A DNA stretch of 33,864 nt from an uncultured Parvularculaceae bacterium (GCA_913055785.1 CAJXLJ010000031.1:1-33864); one strand, 5' to 3'. Counted from the first letter of the stretch, positions 1-8,583 are shown. Notes: generated from the letters alone by a model not told the origin. A program made the numbers and translations.

Positions 1-1071
1 GCCTTGAACCAGGCCGAGGCGGGCGCCGACATCTCGGCGGGGACGAAGACGGTCGATTTCGACTATGAACGGGCGATGGCGGGCGGGCTCGATGCGCCGT
101 TCATGTCGATCTATGTGGCGGCGGATTATGAAGAGAAGGGCGGCGCCAGGGCCCGCGCAGATATCCTGATCGGCCTCATGGAGGGCGTCGCCGCGCAATA
201 TCCGGACAAGTTCGAGATCGCCTACAGCCCGAAGGACGTGCGACGCATCCATGAGGAGGGCAAGATCGCCATGCCGATGGGCATGGAGAACGGTTCGCCT
301 GTTGAGGGCGACCTCGCCAATCTCAAACATTTCTACGATCGCGGCGTCCGCTACATCACGCTCGCTCATTCGAAGTCGAACCACATTTCGGATTCGTCCT
401 ATGACGACAACAAGCGCTGGGACGGCCTTTCGCCTTTCGGTTTCGAACTGGTCCGCGCCATGAACGATCTCGGGATCATGGTCGATGTCAGTCATCTGAG
501 CGACGCGGCGATTGAGGACGTGTTGGCGACGACGCGCGTTCCGGTGATCGCGTCGCATTCCTCGCTGCGTCACTTCACGCCGGGTTTTGAGCGCAACCTC
601 TCCGACGATCTTGTGAAACAGGTCGGCGAGAATGGCGGCGTCGTCATGATCAATTTCGGCTCGTCTTTTCTGACAGCGGCGGCGAACGGCTATTCAAAGC
701 CCCGTAATGAAGCGCGCGATGCGGAAATCAAACGGCTCGGCCGGGCGATGACCGATGAAGAGCGCGCCGCGTTCAATGCAGCCTGGATCAAGGACCATCC
801 CTATCCGTTCGCGACCCTGGAAGACGTGCTCGATCATATCGACCGGGCGGTCGATATCGCCGGGATCGATCATGTGGGGATCGGTTCGGACTATGACGGG
901 GTCGGGCCCAGCCTGCCGGTCGGGCTCAAGGACGTTTCGACTTTTCCGGTCCTGATCGACGGGCTGTTGGCGCGCGGCTATGACGAGGCGGCGATTGAGA
1001 AAATCCTCGGACTGAATGCGCTAAGGGTCTGGGAAGCGGTTGAAAAGGGCCGGCGCAAGCGGAAGTTTTAG
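1..1071 (+). CDS. M19 membrane dipeptidase (renal dipeptidase family), 5' truncated by window edge
   Basis: Zinc-dependent dipeptidase of the amidohydrolase superfamily, cleaving dipeptides. The reading frame is open from base 1, and the N-terminal HxD zinc-ligand motif expected near the start of this family is absent, so the true start lies upstream of the window. The remaining ligands are visible: the Glu of MGMENG, the His of VDVSHLSD, the His of ASHSS and the Asp of GIGSDYDG near the C-terminus. About 356 residues are present, compared with 350-420 for complete members. It ends 59 bases before the antitoxin gene; a separate promoter lies between them. Subcellular location cannot be judged without the N-terminus. 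Confidence 0.88.
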   Translation, partial: ALNQAEAGADISAGTKTVDFDYERAMAGGLDAPFMSIYVAADYEEKGGARARADILIGLMEGVAAQYPDKFEIAYSPKDVRRIHEEGKIAMPMGMENGSPVEGDLANLKHFYDRGVRYITLAHSKSNHISDSSYDDNKRWDGLSPFGFELVRAMNDLGIMVDVSHLSDAAIEDVLATTRVPVIASHSSLRHFTPGFERNLSDDLVKQVGENGGVVMINFGSSFLTAAANGYSKPRNEARDAEIKRLGRAMTDEERAAFNAAWIKDHPYPFATLEDVLDHIDRAVDIAGIDHVGIGSDYDGVGPSLPVGLKDVSTFPVLIDGLLARGYDEAAIEKILGLNALRVWEAVEKGRRKRKF

Positions 1072-1076
1072 CGGCC

Positions 1077-1105
1077 TTGACCCGTTATAACAGAAGTTAT
1101 ATATA
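1077..1105 (+). promoter_or_regulatory. Promoter of the AbrB/Doc module
   Basis: A sigma-70-like pair: TTGACC at 1077-1082 and TATATA at 1100-1105, separated by 17 bases. The -10 hexamer lies inside the central palindrome of the operator array, so a bound repressor would block it. This is a sequence inference; the start point has not been mapped. Confidence 0.55.
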
Positions 1106-1119
1106 ACTTTCGTTATAAC
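1084..1119. promoter_or_regulatory. Triple-palindrome operator upstream of the toxin-antitoxin genes
   Basis: Three self-complementary blocks: GTTATAAC at 1084-1091, GTTATATATAAC at 1096-1107 and GTTATAAC at 1112-1119. They are separated by the 4-base spacers AGAA and TTTC, so the centres are exactly 14 bases apart and the whole array is nearly symmetric about 1101.5. It covers the -10 region and ends two bases before the GGAGG ribosome binding site of the antitoxin. AbrB/MazE-type antitoxins bind palindromes as dimers, so autoregulation is the likely role. Confidence 0.7.
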
Positions 1120-1130
1120 TGGAGGCCGCC

Positions 1131-1358
1131 ATGTCAGACCGTTTGAAAGTTCGCCCGATCGGTAATTCCGCGTGCGTGGTTCTCAGTAAAGAAATGCTGA
1201 GCGAACTCGGCGTCGGGATTGGCGACGAATTGCAGGCTGTCCGCACAGCGAAGGGATATGAGCTTTCGGTTTTCGATGCCGAACTCGATGACGCGCTGAA
1301 GTGGATCGAAAAAGGCGCGAAGCGATACCGCAACACGCTGCGCGCGCTCGCCAAGTAA
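1131..1358 (+). CDS. AbrB/MazE-type antitoxin of a Doc toxin module
   Basis: A 75-residue DNA-binding antitoxin. The N-terminal half carries the swapped-hairpin AbrB/SpoVT signature (LKVRPIGNSACVVLSKEML, then LGVGIGDEL). The C-terminal tail ending RYRNTLRALAK is typical of antitoxins paired with Doc toxins and would bind and neutralise the toxin. GGAGG at 1121-1125 sits five bases before ATG, fixing the start. The toxin gene begins 13 bases after the stop. The palindromic array just upstream suggests autorepression. Confidence 0.85.
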   Translation: MSDRLKVRPIGNSACVVLSKEMLSELGVGIGDELQAVRTAKGYELSVFDAELDDALKWIEKGAKRYRNTLRALAK

Positions 1359-1371
1359 ATTTCGCCGTCTC

Positions 1372-1752
1372 GTGAAAATCCTGTGGCTGACCAGAGACAT
1401 CGCCCTTGCCGCTCATATTCGCAGCTTGCGAGACCATGGCGGCGCAGACGGCGTGCGTGACGAGGGTATGCTGGATAGCGCGCTGGCGCGGCCGCAAAAT
1501 CTCGCAGCCTATGGCAAACCTTCCATTTTCGAACTCGCTGCGAGCTATGGGTTCGGGCTCGTCAAAAATCATCCCTTTATAGATGGTAATAAGAGAACGG
1601 CGTTTCTCTCGACTTATGTGTTCCTGGGCCTGAATGGCCATGAACTTGACGCCGACGAAGCTGAAGCCGCGGCTATCATGCTGGACCTCGCCGCCGGCGG
1701 GGTCAGCGAAGCAGAATTTGCGCTTTGGCTGGAAGCAAGTTGCACGCGGTGA
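1372..1752 (+). CDS. doc: Doc-type Fic-fold toxin (death on curing)
   Basis: A 126-residue Fic/Doc protein. The active-site motif HPFIDGNKR (residues 67-75) matches the Doc form HxFx(D/N)xNKR rather than the HPFxxGNGR of AMP-transferring Fic proteins. Doc of phage P1 phosphorylates EF-Tu and stops translation; the same reaction is assumed here from family membership. The start is GTG with no clear Shine-Dalgarno, 13 bases after the antitoxin stop, suggesting translation coupled to, and weaker than, the antitoxin. A conserved membrane-protein gene follows five bases after the stop. Confidence 0.88.
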   Translation: MKILWLTRDIALAAHIRSLRDHGGADGVRDEGMLDSALARPQNLAAYGKPSIFELAASYGFGLVKNHPFIDGNKRTAFLSTYVFLGLNGHELDADEAEAAAIMLDLAAGGVSEAEFALWLEASCTR

Positions 1753-1757
1753 CGCAG

Positions 1758-2246
1758 ATGAAATGGCTGTTTCCGTTTGACCGGTTCGAGTTTGTCAGCG
1801 TCAAAACGGCGGCTGAAAGCGCGGCCACGCTTCAGCATCATACGTCGCCGATCCGGCTGTTCCGCTTGAAAGCCCCTGATAAACAGTTCGCCGGGGTTGT
1901 ATCGCATAATGGCTTCAAAATTTCTCCAGTGATTACTTATAGAAACAGTTTTTCACCGGTAATCATCGGTGCGTTTCTACCTCATCAGAATGGTGTGAGG
2001 ATCAGTGTGTTTCAGCGGCCGCCTGTTTTTACGCTGGCCTTCATGACAATTTGGTTGGGGTTGACGTGGTTTATTGGCGGCGCAAACGCCTTTGCGGATG
2101 AGGGCGGCCTCGCGGACAAATTATTCGTTCTGGCGATGACGGCCTTCGCCTTTGCCCTGACATCAGGCGGGTTTTGGTGGGAAGCGCGTCATACGAAGGA
2201 CGAACTGATAACGATTCTGGACGGTAGTGAGATAGGCCCGCTATAG
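1758..2246 (+). CDS. Conserved hypothetical protein with two transmembrane helices
   Basis: A 162-residue protein of unknown function. The start at MKWLFPFDRFEF is preferred over an upstream GTG because it matches the usual beginning of this conserved family as I recall it, and it has a GGTGA at 1749-1753 overlapping the toxin stop. The N-terminal half is soluble (a region around GFKISPVITYRNSF looks conserved). Hydrophobic helices follow at about residues 90-110 and 122-140, then a short charged tail. Its position five bases after doc gives probable co-transcription, but nothing links it to toxin function. Base composition is lower in GC than the genes to its right. Confidence 0.7.
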   Translation: MKWLFPFDRFEFVSVKTAAESAATLQHHTSPIRLFRLKAPDKQFAGVVSHNGFKISPVITYRNSFSPVIIGAFLPHQNGVRISVFQRPPVFTLAFMTIWLGLTWFIGGANAFADEGGLADKLFVLAMTAFAFALTSGGFWWEARHTKDELITILDGSEIGPL

Positions 2247-2281
2247 ACTGGGCGGAACGCAACGAAGCGGGATGAAATCAT

Positions 2282-3160
2282 ATGACAACCCTCAAAGGCA
2301 AAACCCTGTTCATCACCGGCGCAAGCCGCGGCATTGGTCTCGCGATCGGTCTCCGCGCCGCGCGCGACGGCGCGAATGTGGCGATCGCCGCGAAATCCGC
2401 CGAACCGCACAAGCACCTTCCGGGCACCATCTATACGGCGGCGGAAGAAATCGAGAAGGCGGGCGGCAGGGCGCTGCCGCTGATCGTCGACGTGCGCGAC
2501 GAACACGGCGTTGCTGAAGCGGTTGAAAAAACCGCGAGCGAATTCGGCGGCATCGATATCTGCGTCAACAACGCTTCGGCGATCTCGCTGACCGGCACCG
2601 AGGCGACGGAAATGAAGCGCTACGACCTCATGAATCAGATCAATGCGCGCGGAACCTATCTCACCTCGAAAATGTGCATCCCGCATCTCAAAAAGGCGGA
2701 GAACCCGCATGTGCTGATGCTTTCGCCGCCGCTCGACATGAGCGCCAAATGGTTCGCGCCCCATGTCGCCTATTCCATGGCGAAGTTCGGCATGTCGCTT
2801 TGCGTGCTCGGCATGGCGGAAGAGTTCAAAAATGACGGGATCGCCTTCAACGCCCTGTGGCCGAGGACGGCGATTGCCACGGCGGCGGTGAAGTTCGCGC
2901 TCGGCGGCGACGCGATGATGCAGGCCTCGCGCACCGTCGATATTCTCGCCGACGCCGCGCATATGATCTTCACCAAACCGTCGCGCGAATGCACCGGCAA
3001 TTTCCTGATCGACGACACGTTCCTTTACGAGAACGGCGTCACGGATTTCGAGAAATACCGCGTCGACCCGTCTAAGAAGATGGTCATCGATTTCTTCGTG
3101 CCGGACGACATTCCGCCGCCGCCGGGCGTTGCGGAAACGCTGGCGACGTCGCTCGTCTAG
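2282..3160 (+). CDS. SDR-family oxidoreductase, HSDL2-like
   Basis: A 292-residue short-chain dehydrogenase. The nucleotide-binding motif TGASRGIG is at residues 12-19, VNNAS at 95-99, and the catalytic set S148, Y164 and K168 (YSMAK) is present. The long insert KSAEPHKHLPGTIYTAAEEI and the LSPPLDM segment are typical of HSDL2-type SDRs, linked in other organisms to fatty-acid or sterol-type substrates; the actual substrate is unknown. It lacks the sterol-carrier domain of animal HSDL2. The stop codon overlaps the convergent M20 peptidase gene by four bases (3157-3160). Confidence 0.85.
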   Translation: MTTLKGKTLFITGASRGIGLAIGLRAARDGANVAIAAKSAEPHKHLPGTIYTAAEEIEKAGGRALPLIVDVRDEHGVAEAVEKTASEFGGIDICVNNASAISLTGTEATEMKRYDLMNQINARGTYLTSKMCIPHLKKAENPHVLMLSPPLDMSAKWFAPHVAYSMAKFGMSLCVLGMAEEFKNDGIAFNALWPRTAIATAAVKFALGGDAMMQASRTVDILADAAHMIFTKPSRECTGNFLIDDTFLYENGVTDFEKYRVDPSKKMVIDFFVPDDIPPPPGVAETLATSLV

Positions 3161-4620
3161 GGCGCGCCCGCCGTCTTGCGGATGAACGCCTCGTACCACG
3201 CTGCGGCGCGGGCGAGGTTTTCAAGGCTCACATGCTCGTCGGTGCCGTGAATGCGTTTCAAATCCGCATTCTCGTAGATGAACGGCGTGAACCGGTAATT
3301 GTCGTCGGCGAGATCCACATAATGTTTTGAATCCGTACCCTGCAGCGTCAGCGAGGGCGCGACCGGGACAGGTCCGAAAATCATCGCCGTCGTATCCGCT
3401 ATGGCCTTATAAGCGTCCGACTTGATCGAGGATTGCGGGCTCGGCTCCTGCGAACTCAGCACTTCAATCGCAATGTCGCCGCCCGCGAGGCGCTGGGCGC
3501 GATCGCGCACCGACTGGACGCTGTCGCGCGGATGGATGCGGTAATTGATAATCGCGTAGGCGTTTTGCGGCAGGATGTTCGACTTGGCGCCGCCTTCGAT
3601 CATCGTCGGCGCCGTCGTCGTGTGCAGCGAGGCGGCGGTGACGGGATCCTTCATCAGCCGCGTCTTGACCATGTGATCGGTGAGCCAGAGATTGGAGAGC
3701 AGCATGCGGTTGAAGAACGGCAGTTCGGGCGCGATGGCGTGCAGAAACGCGGTCACGTTGGCGTCGATTTTCGCCGGGAACGGGTGATCGCTCGCGGCGA
3801 CCACGGCGCGGGCGGCGAGGGAGACGGCGGTGTCGGGCTGCGGCGCGGATGAGTGTCCGCCTTCTGCTCGCGCGGTGAACCGCAGTGTGATCGATCCCTT
3901 TTCAGCGGTGGAGATCAGCGCTACGGGCTTGTCGACGCCGGGGACCAGCCCGTCGACAACGCCGGAGCCTTCATCGAGCGTGAACGCGAAATGAACGCCG
4001 CGCGCTTTCAATGTTTCGGCGATGGCGGCGGCGCCGTTCGGTCCGCCAAGTTCCTCGTCATGACCGATCAGCAGATAAATATCGCGCGACGGTGCAAAGC
4101 CCGAAGCGGCGAGCCGTTCGATCGCCTCGAAGATGGGCATGAGATGTCCCTTGTCGTCGAGCGAACCGCGGCCCCACAGGGCGCCGTCGTGAATGTCGCC
4201 GGAAAAAGGCGGGCGCGTCCACTGGTCTTCCGTGCCCTGTTCAACCGGCACGACGTCCATATGGGCGATGAACCCGACGGGCTTTTGCGCCGCGTCCGCG
4301 CCTTTCCAGCGGTAAATGAGGGAATAGCCGCCGGCGCGCTCGACCGTCATCGCTTCATGCGCCGCCGGATAGGCGCGCTCGAGGAATGCGGCGAAAGCGC
4401 CGAAGGCGTTCGCGTCCGGCGTGCGTCCGTCGCCCCAAGAGATCGTCCTTATACGCACCGCCTCTCCGAGCCGCTCGGCGATCGCCTCGCCGTCATAGAA
4501 CTCATACTGGATAGGCGTCACCGCAATGCTTGTATCCGCGCCAATCATCACGGTGCGGGTCACGAGAACGGCGATGAGGAGTATGATGGCGCCGGCGGCG
4601 ACGAACAGGATTTTCTTCAT
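3157..4620 (-). CDS. M20-family zinc peptidase, carboxypeptidase S-like, membrane-anchored
   Basis: A 487-residue metallopeptidase. The start at MKKILF (4620) is chosen because GGAG lies a few bases upstream and a signal-anchor helix follows at residues about 2-22; an earlier in-frame ATG at 4698 lacks these. Motifs of the co-catalytic zinc site are visible: HMDVVP (H120, D122), GRGSLDDKG (D155), GHDEELGG (E189, E190), and TDSKHY near the C-terminus. The layout resembles yeast carboxypeptidase S and PM20D1 relatives, which cleave or condense N-acyl amino acids and small peptides. The anchor predicts activity in the periplasm. It is divergent from the ankyrin gene with 126 bases between. Confidence 0.88.
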   Translation of the reverse strand: MKKILFVAAGAIILLIAVLVTRTVMIGADTSIAVTPIQYEFYDGEAIAERLGEAVRIRTISWGDGRTPDANAFGAFAAFLERAYPAAHEAMTVERAGGYSLIYRWKGADAAQKPVGFIAHMDVVPVEQGTEDQWTRPPFSGDIHDGALWGRGSLDDKGHLMPIFEAIERLAASGFAPSRDIYLLIGHDEELGGPNGAAAIAETLKARGVHFAFTLDEGSGVVDGLVPGVDKPVALISTAEKGSITLRFTARAEGGHSSAPQPDTAVSLAARAVVAASDHPFPAKIDANVTAFLHAIAPELPFFNRMLLSNLWLTDHMVKTRLMKDPVTAASLHTTTAPTMIEGGAKSNILPQNAYAIINYRIHPRDSVQSVRDRAQRLAGGDIAIEVLSSQEPSPQSSIKSDAYKAIADTTAMIFGPVPVAPSLTLQGTDSKHYVDLADDNYRFTPFIYENADLKRIHGTDEHVSLENLARAAAWYEAFIRKTAGAP

Positions 4621-4700
4621 GAGCGGGCTCCGAAAGCGGTAGAAAATCAAGCTAGTATAATGTGCGTAGATACTCCCGGTCGAGAGGCTCGTCAGCACGA

Positions 4701-4713
4701 TAATAGTGTATTA
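4701..4713. promoter_or_regulatory. Small AT-rich palindrome between M20 peptidase and ankyrin gene
   Basis: TAATA-GTG-TATTA, a perfect 5-base inverted repeat with a 3-base centre, in the 126-base divergent region. It could be part of a promoter or an operator for the ankyrin gene 34 bases downstream. The repeat is short, so chance is possible. Confidence 0.25.
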
Positions 4714-4746
4714 CTCTCCTGGCGGTGCGGTTTCGGGGCGGCATGC

Positions 4747-6807
4747 ATGCGCGATATTACCATTCTTATCTCATGTCTGGCGGCGATGTCGCTGTCGATG
4801 GCCGCGATTGCTTTATTTAACAACGGCCAGTCTCACATAAGTCATGTTGTGGAGGGCGACTGGGTTTTCTCAAGGATGCCGACAGAAAGGGAATATGCGA
4901 TATCAGACGAGAGCGGAGACGATATTTATATCCGGGAAGCGCTTCTCTTCGAGCAAGCAATTGCAGAAGGCGAGCCCGCCGCCGTAGCTTCTCGCGCGAT
5001 TGAGTTCGGTAATTTTGGATTTATTGCGGTGTCATATTTTGGCGGAGCTGCAGTGCCAGGAATTTCTTGTGTAACTCCAGTTCAGGGAAAGGGCCCCTTG
5101 GTTAGGCGCTACTATGGGGTCAGCGATTACAGAACTGGCCCGCCACAAGACAGACGAGACGATGCAATTCATGATTATGCAGTCAACTACAATCAATTCA
5201 TCGTTCAACACCAAAAGACCGCTTTTCGAGACATATGCTGGGCGACTGGCAAGGGCGATGAAACGGTTCAACTCGACCTTCATCAAGGGTGGTTGCCTAC
5301 ATATAGTCTGGAACGCATTAAAAATGACAATGTCTTGGGCGCTATGCCTCATCCCTATGAGGGTGATTTGCCCGTCAATTCCCTAATTGACGCTGCACGC
5401 CACGGTGATGCGGTCACGGTAAAAAAACTGGTTTCCAAAAAGAACGTAAATAACGTTGATGGTTTCGCCATGACGGCGCTTGGGTGGGCTGTGTTGCGCG
5501 GGCATTCGGATGTCGCGAAAGTGCTGATTGACGGAGACGCCGACTTAAACAAAGCCTCCGGCATGGCGTCAAGAACACCGCTGATTTGGGCGGTTTACGC
5601 CGATAGAAAAGAGATATTCGACCTTCTGCTAAACGCCGGCGCCGATCCAAACGCTACGGGTCTTCCGCTGATGAGCGAAGATAGCGAGGTGCCGGATAAC
5701 TATGACAGGGAAGCCTTGATTGAAAGACCTGTCTATACGGCGGCGATCCGCGGCGCTGAATATTATGTGAGAAAATTGCGCGACGCGGGAGCCAGGCTGG
5801 AATTCGAACACGAATTTTCGCCTCTTTCCTGGGCGGTTGTCGGCGGCGATTTCGAAATTGTAAAATTGCTGCTGGATCTCGGCGCCGACCCAAATCATTC
5901 ACCTCAGCCAAGCAGCAAATATGATGATAATTTCTTGCCGCCGTTGGCGATTGCGGCAGGAAGCAACAATACCGATCTCATGACATTGCTGCTCTCCTTT
6001 GGCGCAGATATCGATAATGTTAGCAATAAGGGCGGCGGCAGCGCGCTGCAGACAGCGCTTGATAATAATAACCTTGAAGCAGTTCGTTTTTTATTTGAAT
6101 CAGACGCCGACCCGAATGTCGGCAGGCTAGAGCGCGCCTTGGGAGCTTCAACTAATGCAGAAAGCGCGCTTCATATTGCAGCGTTCTTTCTGATTAATAA
6201 GAAGTTCGAGTCCGATCCTTTGAGATTGCTAATCGAAGCTGGCGCCGATCTCGATGAAGTCAGCGGGTATCAACGTGATACAGCATTAGGGTACGCCGCA
6301 GACTGGTTGATAATAAAAGCGGTTGAAATGCTTATCGATGCCGGCGCCGATCTGAACAGACAGAATGAAGACGGCTTGTCTCCTTTGATGGGCGCCGTGC
6401 AAGGCGAGTACACGACATGCAAACCCGAAACAAAACGTGTCGTTAGAGCATTGTTGTCCGCTGGCGCAGACGCGACGGTGCAGGACTACGAAGGCCGCAC
6501 GGCGTTTTACTTTCGTTGCGCGCACCTTGTTGGAGAAGAGTTGATATCGGCGGGGTTGGATGTGAATTCTAAAGACCTGCTTGGGCGAACAGCGATTTTT
6601 TCGATGCTGTCATGCTTGAAAGCTAATCCGCCGTCAGACATCGATAATTTTGTGGCATTCAACACATGTAAATCGCTGTTGGCTTTCCTGATTAATAACG
6701 GGGCTGATTTAACTAGCCCCGACATTTGGGGCGTTACACCGCTACAGGCGGCGGAATATTACGGTCTCCTCGATATTGTTGAGAAGGCGCGGGCGGCCGC
6801 ACACTAG
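4747..6807 (+). CDS. Exported or membrane-anchored ankyrin-repeat protein
   Basis: A 686-residue protein. The start at 4747 (MRDITILIS) is supported by GGGGCGG at 4735-4741 and by the hydrophobic signal-like segment at residues 3-24 that it exposes; the open frame upstream is only the shadow of the opposite gene. Residues about 25-205 form a domain I do not recognise. From about 210 to the end there are roughly 13 ankyrin repeats with the usual (T/S)PLxxA...LLxxGADxN pattern, several degenerate, which should form a protein-binding solenoid. Codon use is AT-richer than in neighbours (bases 6601-6660 are 45% GC by hand count), suggesting acquisition. The stop overlaps that of the convergent glycosyltransferase. 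Confidence 0.85.
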   Translation: MRDITILISCLAAMSLSMAAIALFNNGQSHISHVVEGDWVFSRMPTEREYAISDESGDDIYIREALLFEQAIAEGEPAAVASRAIEFGNFGFIAVSYFGGAAVPGISCVTPVQGKGPLVRRYYGVSDYRTGPPQDRRDDAIHDYAVNYNQFIVQHQKTAFRDICWATGKGDETVQLDLHQGWLPTYSLERIKNDNVLGAMPHPYEGDLPVNSLIDAARHGDAVTVKKLVSKKNVNNVDGFAMTALGWAVLRGHSDVAKVLIDGDADLNKASGMASRTPLIWAVYADRKEIFDLLLNAGADPNATGLPLMSEDSEVPDNYDREALIERPVYTAAIRGAEYYVRKLRDAGARLEFEHEFSPLSWAVVGGDFEIVKLLLDLGADPNHSPQPSSKYDDNFLPPLAIAAGSNNTDLMTLLLSFGADIDNVSNKGGGSALQTALDNNNLEAVRFLFESDADPNVGRLERALGASTNAESALHIAAFFLINKKFESDPLRLLIEAGADLDEVSGYQRDTALGYAADWLIIKAVEMLIDAGADLNRQNEDGLSPLMGAVQGEYTTCKPETKRVVRALLSAGADATVQDYEGRTAFYFRCAHLVGEELISAGLDVNSKDLLGRTAIFSMLSCLKANPPSDIDNFVAFNTCKSLLAFLINNGADLTSPDIWGVTPLQAAEYYGLLDIVEKARAAAH

Positions 6808-7565
6808 CCGCCTCTGAGCCGCAGCCATGTCCGCGCGGCGTCGACCCGCTTGCCGATGGAGCGTTCGAGCTTCATGCGCCGCAGGCGCAGTTTTTTAAGC
6901 GCCGAGCCTTCGTGCATGTCGCCGCCTTTCGGTCGCGCGCCGATGGTCGAGACGATGTCGCGCTCGAAGACCAGCGGCGGCGACAGCGCGGCGGTGACGA
7001 GGCTGTTGCGGAAGGTTTCGCCGAGATGCGTGTCGGCGGCGAGGTGAAAACGCTCAAGGCTTTTCGCGGCTTTCGCGGCGCCTTGTTTCGTATAGATCGA
7101 TCCGAGCAGGCCGTGGGTCGCGTTGAAAGGAACGATCAGGTCGTAGCGGTCATTGAGTTTGCGCACTTTCAAGGGGCGTTTGTTCTTGCGCGCGAGATGA
7201 AAGCGGACGACGTCCCATTTCGCTTCGCGGCCCAAGAGATCGCGGATCGCAGTTTCGAAATCGCCCGCGAGCTTCACGTCGTCCTCAAGCACGACGCCGA
7301 ATGCGTTGCCGGAAGCGAGGAATGTTTCTAGCGCGCGCTTGTGAGAGAGGGCGCAGGCGATTTCGTTGGGGGCGAGATCGGCGCCGTAGCGAAGGCGCGC
7401 TTTCCGGTCGTATTCCTTCACCGACGCGATATCGAGCGCGCGTCCATCGACCGCCTCGATGAACTGCGCCGGAAATGAAATCTGCGCGAACTGCTCTTCC
7501 ATCAGCGCCCGGCGGGCGCCGGCGTCTTGGAGATTGATGCAGTAAAGAGCGACGGAAGCGGTCAT
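6804..7565 (-). CDS. Glycosyltransferase family 25 (lipooligosaccharide type)
   Basis: A 253-residue glycosyltransferase of the LPS/LOS-modifying family 25. Visible motifs are YCINLQDAGARR at the N-terminus (beta strand plus basic turn), ALSHKRALE at 72-80, and VVLEDDV with the acidic metal/nucleotide-sugar site at 94-96. A later HLGETF segment fits the family acceptor region. The start at MTASVALYCINL is chosen because the family begins directly with this strand and a GGGA lies upstream; the longer open frame adds only a basic, non-conserved leader. It likely adds a sugar to surface lipid or glycan. The last bases overlap the ankyrin gene stop (CTAG). Confidence 0.82.
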   Translation of the reverse strand: MTASVALYCINLQDAGARRALMEEQFAQISFPAQFIEAVDGRALDIASVKEYDRKARLRYGADLAPNEIACALSHKRALETFLASGNAFGVVLEDDVKLAGDFETAIRDLLGREAKWDVVRFHLARKNKRPLKVRKLNDRYDLIVPFNATHGLLGSIYTKQGAAKAAKSLERFHLAADTHLGETFRNSLVTAALSPPLVFERDIVSTIGARPKGGDMHEGSALKKLRLRRMKLERSIGKRVDAARTWLRLRGG

Positions 7566-7656
7566 CTTTCCCGGCGTATTTCTGACGCGGCAACGCCTAC
7601 GCTGTTTTCGCGCGCGCGCCAATGATGTAGGCTTTTTTGATGGAGACTGCCGCTCA

Positions 7657-8583
7657 ATGACCACGCTTCTTTACACCCACGCCTCGTTCGGCCGGCATGA
7701 AGTCCCGCCCGGCCATGTGGAGCATCCGGGCCGCTACGCTGCGGTTGAAAAGGCGCTTGCCGGCGAAGACTTCGCCGCTCTTGAACGCCGGGCGCCGCCG
7801 CGCGCGACAGCCGATCAGATCGAGCGCGTGCATCCTGAACGGTTCCGTCAAGTCGTCGAAGACAATGCGCCGGCGGAAGGCCTTGCGCAATTCGACGCCG
7901 ACACCTTCATGGGGCCCTCTTCGCTCGACGCGGCCCTGCGCGCCGCCGGCGGCGCCTGCGCGGGCGTCGATGCGATCTACGCGGGCGAGGCGGATAACGC
8001 TTTCATTGCGGCGCGCCCGCCCGGCCATCACGCGGAGCCGGAACGCGCCATGGGCTTTTGTTTTTTCAACTCTGCGGCGATCGCCGCCGTTCATGCGCGG
8101 ACGCATGGGGCGAAACGCGTCGCGGTTCTCGACTTCGACGTTCATCACGGCAACGGCACAGAAGCCGCGTTCTGGCACGATGAGAATGCGTTCTACGCAT
8201 CGTCCCATGAATGGCCGCAATATCCCGGCACCGGCCGGGCGTCGGATCGCGGCGCCTTCGACAATATCGCCAACGCGCCACTCGCGGCGGGCGAGGACGG
8301 CGACGCCTTCCGCCGCGCCTGGGGCGAGCGGCTGCTGCCGGCGCTCGCCGATTTCGGACCCGACTTCATCGTCATATCCGCCGGGTTCGACGCCCACGCC
8401 GCCGACCCGCTGGGGGGCTTGCGCCTCGCCGAGGACGACTTCGTCTGGGCGACACGGGAGATCATGGGGGTGGCGCGCGACAAGGCCGGGGGCCGCGTGA
8501 TTTCCCTGCTGGAAGGCGGTTACGACCTCGACGCCCTCGGGCGGAGCGCGGCCGCTCATGTCAAAGCCTTGATGGAAGGCTGA
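7657..8583 (+). CDS. Class II histone deacetylase-family amidohydrolase
   Basis: A 308-residue zinc deacetylase. The active-site landmarks are complete: the His pair in RPPGHHA (H124, H125), DFDVHHGNGT with zinc ligands D161 and H163, GFDAHAADPL with the third ligand D250, and EGGYDL with the catalytic Tyr (Y289). Bacterial members deacetylate acetylpolyamines, acetoin-pathway proteins or other N-acetyl substrates; which one applies here is unknown. GGAGA lies about 12 bases before ATG. In many alphaproteobacteria this gene sits directly before xseB and dxs; here it is about 9 kb away. It is divergent from the glycosyltransferase and followed after 49 bases by a phosphatase gene. Confidence 0.92.
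   Translation: MTTLLYTHASFGRHEVPPGHVEHPGRYAAVEKALAGEDFAALERRAPPRATADQIERVHPERFRQVVEDNAPAEGLAQFDADTFMGPSSLDAALRAAGGACAGVDAIYAGEADNAFIAARPPGHHAEPERAMGFCFFNSAAIAAVHARTHGAKRVAVLDFDVHHGNGTEAAFWHDENAFYASSHEWPQYPGTGRASDRGAFDNIANAPLAAGEDGDAFRRAWGERLLPALADFGPDFIVISAGFDAHAADPLGGLRLAEDDFVWATREIMGVARDKAGGRVISLLEGGYDLDALGRSAAAHVKALMEG

Noticed and set aside
3853-4746. Long open frame leading into the ankyrin gene
   Set aside because: It is antisense to the well-supported M20 peptidase, its translation is arginine/glycine-rich and without motifs, and the ankyrin gene has its own ribosome binding site and signal segment at 4747.
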